Positions 21,939 to 32,178 of a stretch of DNA of 64,000 bases are shown here, one piece after another (the first letter of the stretch is position 1; each line of letters begins with the position of its first letter). Source of the DNA: Allomyces macrogynus ATCC 38327 (lineage: Eukaryota; Blastocladiomycota; Blastocladiomycetes; Blastocladiales; Blastocladiaceae). A model generated the notes under the pieces. The model made no database searches, was not told where the DNA came from, and saw only the letters and a program-made list of their open reading frames with translations. The translations under genes were made by a program, and so were the position numbers. The stretch spans positions 927,115 to 991,114 of the forward strand of contig GG745330.1 of assembly GCA_000151295.1 (NCBI GenBank), in the 5' to 3' direction.

Positions 21939-24675
21939 TCAAGATGCTCCCACTTGAGCAGCGGCCGCCGACGCACTGCGATGGCGGCTCGACTCACGCG
22001 TCGGGTTCGACTCGACGCTCCGCTGACGCCGGTGGCGACGCGGTTTCTCGTACACCTCCGTGTCAGTCCCGGCAGTGGTCTGCGGCACGGAGCCCGTCGA
22101 CGCGAGGGATTCGGGTGGGGTAGGCAACGCGGATGCCGACTTGGACCGTGACTTGGACGTCTTGGACGACGACGACTTGGAAGCCCGGTCGCGATCGCGG
22201 TCGGTCTTGCTGCTGCTGCTCTTCGACTTGCCCGACGACGACTTACGCTTCTCCTTCTTGTTCGTCGACTCTGACTTGCGCGATGACCGCTTGGGCTTCT
22301 CGTCGGCCGAGCCCGCATCGTCTTGGTCTTCGTCGTCACGGTTCGACCACACATCGTCCTCGAGTCGCGACGGTTCGTCCTCGTCCGACTCGACCACGAC
22401 GGGCCGCTCGCGCGACCGCCGCCGCTTCGACGCCGACTTGCGCGACGCTACGGCCGATTCCACGTCGCTGTCGCCTGCAGCAGCTGAGCGCGACGAGCTC
22501 TTGTGCTTGGACTTGGACGACGACGACTTTTTGCTCTTCCCGCTGCTGCTCTTGCCAGACTTGCTCTTGCTCTTGCGCTTGGCCTTGCGCCGCTCCTCCT
22601 CCGAGTCGACCTCGTCCTCATCCTCGTCGTGATCCTCGTCATCCTCCTCGTGCTCGCGACGTCGGCGCGGCGCCCGCTCGACCTCCTCCTCACCATCACT
22701 CGTCTCCTCGGCGTGATCCCGTTCCTCCTGCAAGCTCGGCCCTTCCGAATCCACGGTGCGGCGGCGACGCGTCTTACTGCTCGTGCTCGACCGGCGCTTG
22801 GTCTTGGCCGGCTTCGACGACTTCGACTTGCGCTTCGTCTTCTTCGTGTCGCCCGACGTCCGGCGCGAATGGCCCGCACTCGCGTCGGACGTATACCCCC
22901 GACTGCTTCCCTGGTCGACCGCGTACGGCCGAATCGGGACGGGCGACGCCGTGCGCGATCCGACGGGCGAGTTTGCATACGGCGCGTGCGCGGCCGTGTA
23001 CGGGTAGGGCATCGACGCCGCGTGCGTCGCGACGGGGCGGCGAATCACGGCACCCAGGACTTGGTCGTCGTCGTCCGAGTGGTTACCGCCGGAACGGTGC
23101 GAGAGCTGCGCGGTGGATCCCGTGCGGTGCCGCGGCAACGATCCGGCGGCCGACCCGGCCGCAGGGCGACTGCTGACGCTCGACCGCGGCGTGTTCTCGT
23201 TGGAGGCGCGCGCGTACCCGTTCATGTGGTAGGCCTTGCGCGTGCCGAGCGACCGCTCGCGCTCGCGGTGCAGCGCGTCCTTGGCCAAGTCGCCGCGCAT
23301 CGACTTGAGGTACCCGTGAATCTTGGCGTCCTTGTCGGTGATGGGTCGGCCGAGCGCGCCGCCCGACGCCGTGCGCCGGATCCGTGGACCCCCGCCCCAC
23401 TCGTCCTCGTCGTCGGACGAGAGTGAGGTCGTGGTGGACACGTCCGATTCGGATTCTTCGTCGGAGGGGAGCTGCGCGGTCGTGTCGGGCTTGATTGTCT
23501 CGTCCTGCGGGCCCGCGGTCGGAGCCACGTTCATGGTCAGCGGCAGGTAGAATGGGGAGAAGGTCGACGAGGTTGTCGTCGCGGCGGTCGGTCGTGGTGC
23601 AGCGAGTGGTGGCGGTGCGGGTGCCGAGGACGACGACGAGGGCATAAACAGCGACGTGCTCGCATTCGTTGATCCGGCGGGTGTCGTCGACCTGCTCGGC
23701 GGCGTATACGCGTTAGTCGGCGCGGTGGGTGCCGGCTTGGGCGGTGACGGGGCCGCGTCGCTGCCGCTGGCCAGGTGCCGCAGCAGACCGAGCTGCAGCG
23801 CAAAGTCGTCGCCGAAAATAGACGCTTCGACCATCGGTGCCGCCGATTTGGTCGCAGAGGCCGAAGTCGAGGAGGTGGTCGTCGCGGCGGGTTCCGGCTT
23901 GGGCGGTGGGGCCGGCCCAAGTGACAGGAGCGATCCGAGCGAGGGCAGTTGTGGCGGCGCGGGGGCAGGAGAGGGAGCCACCGCCGCCGCCGCGGTTGGT
24001 GCGGTCGGCGCGTCAAACAGTGGGGCGCGCACCGACGACGAGTCGCGCGGCGGGATCGTGCGCGCCTGCATCGTGGGCCGTGCGCGCGCCGTGGGCAGCG
24101 GCTGCGACGTGACGAGACCTGTAAGAGAGTGGCGTGCGCGTCAGAAATATGGTCCCTAGCGCGACAAGAGCGGCGCGGCGCGGCGCGTCGATGGTCAACA
24201 GGAGAGCCATCATGAACGTACCAGCACTCGGTGCGGGGGCGGTACTGCTGCCGCTGGTGTTCCCGCCGCTGCCACCGGACGCGAGCCCGCGGTTCAGCAG
24301 CTCGAACCGCGCCAGCACATCGTCGAACATGCCAGGGAGCGCGATCGCGTCATGCGCGGGTGCTGCTGCCGGTGCTGCTGCCGCTGCAGGCTTGGGCGGC
24401 GCACTCACGTCTGAGTAGGCGGTAGTGACCTCGGACGGCAGCTTGAGGTCGAGAAACGGCTTACCCGCATCGTCGGTCGGCGCTGTGGCACGCGAGCCAA
24501 AGGGCGGCGGCAGCGGCTTGTCGGGTCCCGGCAAGTAATCGTCCGGGTCGGTTGTTGGGTTCGACGAGGTTGGGCTCGTGGTGGTCGATGCCGACGCCGG
24601 CGCGGCCGCGTGCTTGGAGCGTTTCTTGCGCGAAAACAGCTTCTTCATGGAGGCGCCGCCCGACGTGCAGAACAT
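21939..24675 (-). CDS. Unidentified disordered Lys/Ser/Asp-rich protein, 877 aa
   Basis: Exons 24222..24675 and 21939..24118; the 103-nt intron has donor GTACGT and acceptor TTACAG. Two ATGs are possible, 24675 (MFCTSGGAS) and 24648 (MKKLFSRKKRSKH). The first third is Pro/Ala/Ser-rich with a short helical segment (FDDVLARFELLNRGLASG). A second modest segment, HGYLKSMRGDLAKDALHRER, lies near 23310. The C-terminal 350 residues are almost purely low complexity: KKTKRKSKSSK, acidic EDDEDHDEDEDEVDSEEE, SKSGKSSSGKSKKSSSS and further SK or RS blocks. This looks like a nuclear or cytoskeletal scaffold with many phosphorylation sites, but no domain supports a function. Part of the coding DNA is repetitive (agtcgaagtcc-like), which explains long spurious frames on the other strand. 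Confidence 0.6.
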
Positions 24676-25412
24676 GGCGGATCGGCGGGCACGGCAGGTG
24701 CGGACGGGTTTGATAGCGTGAACGTGGCCGAGAGAGGGAGAAGCACGGGCAGGTGCGGCGGCGGCGGGTGATGTCTCTGGTCGGGTGCCCCTGCGCGCGG
24801 CGCGTCGGGCAGCGTTCGGTTCCTTGCGAGCAGCCGCGGTGCAGATCGTCTATATTAAGTCGTGGAGGAGAAGGGAGCGATGCTGTGCACTGGGTCTGGC
24901 TCGCCGGCACTGGCTGGTGGACAAAGAGTGGGCTGGATCGGATGGATGGCTGCGCCCCGTCAGGCAGGGACTTGGCCAAACTTCATCAGGACAGCGTGAT
25001 CGGCGTGGCGCTCTGCAGCACAGGGTGGCAAGTCCCTGCGCGACCTGGCCCCCACTCAACGCTCCCGGCGAGTGCTGACGTGGGGATTGCTGCGATGGAA
25101 TCCTTTGGTGCATGGACGGTAAACTGGGAACGGACGAGCGCGACTGTCAGTGCGACTGGCGACAGCCGATGCGGCACTGAAAAGAGCCCACGCCAAAGCA
25201 CGTCGCCGTCGTCGTTGCTGAAGCCCGAAACCAAAGCGCCCACGGAATCAGAACGGAAAGAACAAGAACAAAAAACGACAAGACAGGCCTATGACCCGTG
25301 TGAAACAAAACAAAAGAAACAAAGAAAGTTTGTCCACCCGAAGAGTACGTGCGCCCTGCCCCAAATCGGCTCGCCCAGGTGCAGTGCGCCTTGACTCAAT
25401 TTGGCAATGGAT
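24676..25412. other. Intergenic, no gene recognised
   Basis: About 740 bp between the start of the Lys/Ser-rich gene and the stop of the Clr2-like gene, both on the minus strand. It becomes AT-richer near 25240-25340, consistent with a 3' UTR of the Clr2-like gene. No motif was recognised. Confidence 0.4.
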
Positions 25413-28400
25413 TTACGCCGTGATCCGCCGCGACCCCCACCGCTCGCGCCGCGTCTCGACCGACGTCGACACGACATCAATCATGCGCAAGCGCCGGTCC
25501 ATGCCGTACGCGAGGTTGGGCCGCCGCTGCTCGGTCGGCGGGAACCGCGTCACCGTATGCGTCGTGAGCTTGACGCGCGCAATCGTGTCGCGGTCGGTAA
25601 CGCGCGTCGTCATGATGATCGGATCGACGGCCACGTCGTTGCCCGACATAATGCGCTGCATGCCCTCCACTTCGCGCCGCGTGCACATGCGCACGACTGA
25701 CGGCGGCAGCTCCGTCGGCGTCGGTTCACGCCGCAGCTGCTCGAGCGGCGTCGCATAGTCGCCCGATGGCAGCCGCGAGTTGCGAATCACCCACACGTCG
25801 TCGCCGCGCGTAATTAGTTCCGACCCGAGCCGCAAAAAGTAAAACTCCTTGGCCACGGGCGGGCGCAATGGCACTGGTACTGTTGCCGCGCCGCTTGCCG
25901 CCGACGCTGTGCGTGACCGGCGCGCACGCGATTCGTCGGTTGCCGTTTCCTCGACCTCGGCATCGTCGTCGTCGTCGTCAAAATCACCAATCTCGTCTTC
26001 CTCGTCAAACTCGATGACTTCCCACGACGCGTCGAGCGCGATCGCCTGCATCACCGCCGACGACCACAGCGGCGCCGCGCGCGACGGCCGTTCCTTGAGC
26101 GTGCGGAAATGTTGCAGCCGCGACGCGGCCACGCGGTGCAGGAACGATGCCTGGTGAATGGGCCGTAGCGGCGGGTGGTGCTCATAGGGCACGTCGAGCA
26201 TCGGCGGCGCCGTGCGGTCGAGCGCGCCGCCCAACTGGTCCGTATCCTTGAAGTCTTGCCACGCCGTCTCGACCAGGAACCGGTAGAACCGGCTGGTCGT
26301 GAAATGGCGCGGATCAGCGTCGTCCTCGAGCCCTTCGGTCAGCGCAAACAAGTGCCGCCAGTACCACGTCAGCGGCAGCTTGACGACCGTGTACTCGAGC
26401 GTCGCCGGGTCGACGGAGTCCACCTCGTTGACGCGCTCCGAGTCCATGAACAGCTCGTCCTCGTGCGGGTCATATTCAGGCCGGTAAATCGACAGCACCA
26501 TGACGGGCCACATGTGGCTGCGTCGATGACGGCGCGCGGCACCGGACTTGGGGTCGCGCCACGGCTCGGGGTTGGCCATGTCGACGTCCGAGTCGCAGTC
26601 GCTTGGCAGTTCGGCGTCGGGGTCCTTGCGCACAATATCGTTCCACGGCTGGTTTTGACTGCAATATTCGGGTGGAGCAAAAAAAAAAAAAAAAATCAGC
26701 AAAACGCACTGAAACGCAGAGCCAAGGATCGTGCGTCTTTGATCCCAACGTACGCTTTGCGGTCGCGGATAATCTCCTCGTCAATCTCGCGCGCCTCGTC
26801 CTTGGTGAGCGTCATCCAACACACCTGCATGAGCGAGAACCGCGGGAACGGCTTGCCCTGCAGCGACAGCCGGTCGACCTGCCCCAAGAGCGCGTCCACT
26901 TGCGCCGTCATGTTTTCCTGGTCGGTACCCGGCGACGGCTGTGACTCCTCGTGCTTCATCTTGCGCCGCTTCCGGCGCGCATGGTGGCTGCGCCATTCGT
27001 CACCGTCCTCCTCATCGGAGCCGACGCCGCGCGTGTCGTAGACCGGCGCCTTGGTCATCGGCACGCTCTCAGCGCTCGCCTCGTCATCCCAGGCCGTGCC
27101 AGCCGGCGCCGAGCGCTTGGGCGGCGGGCTGGTCGCGGGCTCGCTGGCACTCGACGGGTCCACGTCGGGCATCGGCGGGTGGAGTTGGCTGGGCGCCGGA
27201 GCGTCGGAAGGAGCTGCAACCGACGATATGCGCGGCGAAATATGATCCTCGGCCGTCGTCTGCGCGACCGCGACGTTATCGGCACCAACCACGCGCGGGT
27301 CCGGGACGTCGCTGTCTAGTTCCTGAGCTGCTGCGCGTGCAACCTCGACGCGTTCGACATTGACCGCGAGCGCGCCCGCGTCGTTGCGTGCCGGTTCCTT
27401 GGCCGCCGGCGTCGCCGCGTGCGCGGCCTTGACGTGTTCGGAATAGTCTGCGCCAGCGCTCTCGATTTCGGCCCCACCGACACGTGTTCCCTCGGTTTCC
27501 ACCTTGGCGGCCCGCACTTCATCGACTTTGCGAACCGGTTCCTCGCTGGCGACGGCCAAGTTGTCGTCGATCTGGTCGTCATCTTCAGAGTCCGAGATGA
27601 TGATCACCTCACACTTCCGCGCCTTGGTCGGCTTGGCGATAGCGGCGGCCGGGACCGCGACCTCGTTGCGCGGTTTCGCGATGGCCACCGTCGCGACCGG
27701 CGCCGCCGTGCCCTGGGCATTGCTGCTCGCGAACAGCGAATGGGCCGCGGTTACGGGCGCACGCGTCGTCGTCGGTTCGGGCACAATCGAGATTGGCGCT
27801 CGCGGGTATGACGGCTTGGTCCGGACCGCGGGAGCGGGTCGCTGCGGCGGTGCGGGCGGGTACGGCGCAGGATTCGTGGCCGAAGACGTCGGGATCTGTA
27901 GGAGAGACTGATCAGCGGGACCGCGGGTGCGCGACGAAGAGACCAGCTGCGGCGGCTGCGTCGGTGAGACCGGCAGAACCACGACCGGCCGGCGTGCCTG
28001 CAACCCAGCGGGGCCGCCGAGGTAGATGCGTCGAACCTGCTGGAATTGACTGTTGCGAGACTTGGTCGGCGCGGCGGCCGCGGGCGCGGGCGGCAGCGCG
28101 GGCGCGTGAGCGCGTGTCATCGTCGTCGTCGGCGGCGGCATTGGCGCCGGGGCGTGGTGGCCAATGCCATAGTACGGAACGATCGGCGGTGGTGGAAGGG
28201 CGTCGGTGCCAGGAGCGGGGGCGGTCGGTGGCGGTGGAGCGGTGTAGGTGCCGGGAGCAGGGACGATCGGCGGCGCGCGAGCCGCGAGACCGGGGTAGAC
28301 GAGGCCATAAGGCACGAGTCGTGGAGCACCTCGCTGCCATACCGCATGCTGGACTTGCCGAGGATCGTTTGCCGATCCGGGTGTTGGCGGTGTAGGACGA

Positions 28401-30817
28401 GCCGGTGGGGTTCCACGGCCGGCGGTGCCGCCTTTCAACCCCCAGTTGCCAGATTTGCGCAGCCGCTCCTCTTGCTCGCGCGAGAGTGTGGATTGTGCCG
28501 TCGACGAGGACACGATGCGCGACGGAGGAATCGGGTACGGTCCCGGTCGCGTCGTCGTGGCCAGTCGAGGATCACGAGGGACGGAACGCGACGGCGGCGG
28601 CGGCAGCGGTGCCGAGCTGGACAACGCCCTCGAAACCAGGGCCAGGCGAGGATCGCGAGGTACGGCAGGCAACGGCGTTGCCAAAATCGACGCGCTCAAG
28701 CCTGCAAGCAGGCGAGAGTCGCGCGGAATGGGATGCGGCGGCGGAGCCGTACTCGACGGCGCGCTCGCGGCCAGAGCCAAGCGCGGATCGCGAGGACCGG
28801 CACGCGACGGTGCCGGACTGGACGGCGCGCTAGCAGCTGGGGGCAGGCGCGGATCGCGGGGAACAACGCGCTGCGGCGGCTGCGGCGCCGGATTCCACAA
28901 CGCGGTTGGAGCGGGCGGCAGACGAGGGTCGTGAGGAGATGGAGGCGGATGAGGTGCGAGCGGTGGACGTGGAGCAACTCCAAGTGCGCTTCCACGCGGA
29001 TCGTGAGCGACGGGTGCCGTGAACAGTTGGACATATCCGTGCACTCCTGGCGGCCGTGTACGGCCCGCACCTGGCTGCGCGGGCCATGGCGGGGGCTGCA
29101 CGAACAAATCGTGCGGGTCCACGGTTGCTGGCTGCTCTCCGCGCGCCCGAGCCGCATCGCCCACCGGACCAGGTGGAGATCGAACCAGTGCATTGCGTGC
29201 GGGATCAGGCGGCGGCGGTGGTGCAACGGGACTCGGCGGCTCGAGCAAAACCGACGTGCCGCTGGCTCGCGCGCTGCGTCCATTCACGGCGAAGACATCG
29301 CGAAGCCGTGCCTCATCGTCCGAATCGACACCAACGACGTCAATCTCGGGCGACGGCGAGTGCGGAGGTGGGGGTTGTGCGGTAGCGAGCACGCCAAACC
29401 CGAGATACGACTCGCTGCGCCGCTTCTTGGCCGCAGGCACTGAATCCTCGGCGGCATCCTGCGGGCCAGCGTCGGGGCTGGTTCCTTGACTCGGTCCGGT
29501 CAGCGAAGCTAATCCGCGGGATTGGCGAGCTGCCGCGGGCGCGGACGCGGGCGTCGCCGATTGCGAAAACGACGGCGGCCACGTCTCGCCCGATCCAAAA
29601 TGTTGCTGGCGCGTCGGGGGCGGCTCTGTCAGCTCTTCGCGTAACGTGTCGCTCGCCAAAACGGGCGCGCGAAACGATGATTTGGGTATAGCGCGCGACC
29701 CGATCGGAAGCTTGGAAAGTGCGCGCGCGCGAGCCGCTGCGGCGCGCGATGGCGCGGCCAAGTGAGACGACGAGACTGGCGGGGGCGGCACCGTCAACAG
29801 CGACGGCGGAACCGACGGCACGGACACGGTGCTGGCGGGTGAGCTCGCCGACGACGACGGCTCACTGACCACAGCAGCCTCGCGCTTGCGCTTCTTCGGC
29901 GTCGTTGGAGCCGACCCCGACGCGGTCGCCGATGCGGACGACGACGACGATGCTGCAGCGCTGGCCGACGCCGACTTGCCAGGCTTGGCTGGGTTCTGCT
30001 TTTTGACCTTATTTTCGGGATGACACACCAAACACGTGCACGGATCGCGCTTCTCGGCCTCCGGATCGGACGAGACGCGCAGAAGCCACTCGGCGTGCGG
30101 CTGGAACTCGACGACCGACCGGAACGTGCGCCGCGATGGGTGGCCGTAGATGTAGCGATCCGACCGGCCGGACGGCTTGGTGCGCTTGATCGCGGCGTAC
30201 CCGGGCGGGAATCCGCGCAACCCGAGCCGCGCCGCGACGCGCGCTTCATGATCGTAGTCGCGGTCGATTTGGCCCGGGATTTCGGCAGGCCAGCACAGCG
30301 TCACGCCGTCTGTGAACGTCGGCGGCGCGCGCATGGCCGAATTGGACGCGGGCGCAGGCGCAGGCGCGCGGCTGGTTGTGGACGATGGAACGGGCGGCGA
30401 CAGCTGTTGGCATGGCGATCCGGCCGTGGAGCGCAACGTCGATGGCGACTCGCGGCGCGACAATGGCGGCGGCGTTGCTGGTCGTGCAGGAGCAGCGCGT
30501 GCAGCAGGTACAGCAAGGTGTCGATGAGCTGCAGCTGGTCGTGGTTGCGGTTGAGGTCGGACAGCTCCATCACCATCATCAGCTTGTTGGCCACTTACTA
30601 CAGCTGGACGAGGTTGCACTGCACGTCGAGGAGCAGCGTCAACGGGACGGCGCGTCGGATTGGCCGGGGTAGATCCGGCTCTTGCTCTGCTGGTTGCGGG
30701 TGGAGAGGAGCGTGTACTGGCAAGGGTCAGAGTCGCGGTGAGCGACGCAGCAAGTTCATGGGCAGCTTGGTTGGGCTCATTCTTTGCTGCGGCCTGGCCT
30801 GAGCGCTTGGTCCCCAT
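25413..30817 (-). CDS. clr2: Clr2-like transcriptional silencing protein, very large; 5' end uncertain
   Basis: Main exons: 26754 up to about 30817, then 25413..26658; the 95-nt intron has donor GTACGT, acceptor TTGCAG and an A17 tract. If the start is MGTKRSGQ at 30817 the product is about 1769 aa, far longer than fission yeast Clr2. An N-terminal Clr2 domain (about 29990-30300) has PPGYAAIKRTK, DRYIYGHPSRRTFRSVVEF, HAEWLLRVSSD and CTCLVCHP. About 1000 disordered residues follow, with seven PRDPRL or PRDSRL repeats. The C-terminal region (PLTWYWRHLFALTEG, SRFYRFLVETAWQDF, FLRLGSELITRGDDVWVIRN) fits the Clr2 silencing domain. Clr2 belongs to the SHREC complex, which deacetylates and remodels heterochromatin. 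Between 30380 and 30820 other frames look more natural (LTLLLDVQCNLVQL before GTAAGT), so small first exons are likely. Confidence 0.72.
26679..26695. repeat. Homopolymer A17 inside the Clr2-like intron
   Basis: Seventeen consecutive A on the plus strand, so a T17 polypyrimidine tract on the coding strand, ending 19 nt before the acceptor of the intron 26753-26659. Confidence 0.9.
28540..28900 (-). repeat. Coding repeats PRDPRL in the Clr2-like protein
   Basis: At least seven spaced copies of P-R-D-P/S-R-L separated by 15-20 Ala/Ser/Pro-rich residues (for example PRDPRLALAASAPSS). The DNA repeats too: cgaggatc[gac]cgaggnacgg-like blocks recur on the plus strand. Confidence 0.75.
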
Positions 30818-32178
30818 GGTGCCGTATCGCGATGCACCACCACTTGCGGCACTTCGTCGTGAATCCGAATCTGTGGGGGAATCATGGCGGTAGCGCATGC
30901 AAAATGTCGATGTCGAAGGGGAAGAAGGACGTAAGCAGCAACAACAGCAACAAGAGGAGCGGCAAGTGCGAGACGTGGGAGGAGAGAGTCTCGCACCTTG
31001 GACCACTCTCATCCCAGCAGCAGCTGGCGCACCAACCCAACCTCCAAGCGTCCTTGCTTTTGCAGGTTCCTTGTCCTGAGCAAGTCCTTGCTGCTCTGAG
31101 GCCATGACAGTGGACACGATCCTGCAATGGTGGTGCTATGATTTGAGCCAAAATCGAGTCAAACACCACGTTAGTAATCAACGAGGGCAAACTTTCAGAC
31201 AAGAAGCATGGGAAGGGGGGGTGGGGGGGCAGCACAAGAACAGCAGGGGCAGATGCAGGATGAAGCAACCAAGAGTGAAGCGTCAAGGAAAGGAGCCATT
31301 GGTCACTTGGCGTCTCTTGACCCCACCATCCCCAAGCTCTTAACTTCTCAGATGGGTATCCAAGGCAACACCAGCACACCTGCTTGGGCATGCTGGTGCC
31401 ATTGGTGATGACCATGGTGCCCTGTCCATGGTCAGGGACATGGTGGGGGGACCATGGCTGGGACTGAGCTCAGAAGCACAACCATTGTCGTCTCAAGACG
31501 GGTGTTTGGCCTCCTGGAAAAGATGGAGCACAAGCAGCACCTTGACAATTGACAAAGGCACAAGAAGCAAACGTCTTGGCAGCCTGAGGCCTGGTTGTGG
31601 CGTTGAAGATGGGTTGCTGGCACTTGGACAAGCACGTTTCCTGTCTCAGACATCCTTGGTGAGAGAGGACAGGGTGCTGCGAGGTGTTGCGACGTGTTGC
31701 GAGATGTTCATGTGAGGTGTTGCGAGGCGTGGCGAAGATTTGGGGGTTTTGCAAGGATTTTTGCGGTTGAGAGGTTCTGCAAGCATTTGCATGGATTTGG
31801 CAGGATTTGCGAGGATATTCGAGGTTTGTGATTTTCGTCAAATCATCGATCCTGCTCTGCCAAAACTTATTCTCTTTTCCAAAACCTATCCCAGTCACAA
31901 ACGATCATCAACAGCGAGCAACAGCAGCTGGCACACACCAACACGACTTAGCTCTGGCCGCCACCAACACCAGCAGACCAAGCACCAACCAAATTCCAGC
32001 ACGAGTAGCAGCAACGAGACGACCCTAGTTCCCGCCGGCAACCAGTTTTATTGCGTGTTGACACGGTTCTGGCAACTCAACGGCCAGCACCTCACAGCTG
32101 CCGCCCAACGACCACGCCAGCGGACCAACTCCACCCACCAACCATTGATATACAGTGCAGCCGCGCACTCGAATCGTC
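30818..32178. other. Intergenic region with CpG-poor stretch; upstream of Mgm1 and of Clr2
   Basis: About 1.36 kb between divergent genes. From about 31100 to 31660 the DNA changes character: CpG is scarce and TG/CA rich (tgcttgggcatgctggtgcc), unlike the CpG-rich surroundings. Short frames on both strands have ordinary amino-acid composition but no recognisable domain. From 31668 an imperfect ttgcgaggtg repeat follows. The last 300 bp before 32179 are AT-richer and probably include the Mgm1 promoter. I interpret the CpG-poor part as a transposon or repeat relic. Confidence 0.45.
31668..31736. repeat. Imperfect short tandem repeat (tgttgcgaggtgttgcgac)
   Basis: About five diverged copies of an 11-nt unit resembling gtgttgcgagg are arranged head to tail. 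The following 90 bp (gatttgcgaggatattcgagg) look like further decayed copies. Confidence 0.6.

Noticed and set aside
22133..23426. Several long plus-strand frames opposite the Lys/Ser-rich gene
   Set aside because: They arise from low-complexity codons read backwards, and no domain is visible. The minus-strand frame is supported by an intron with good splice sites.
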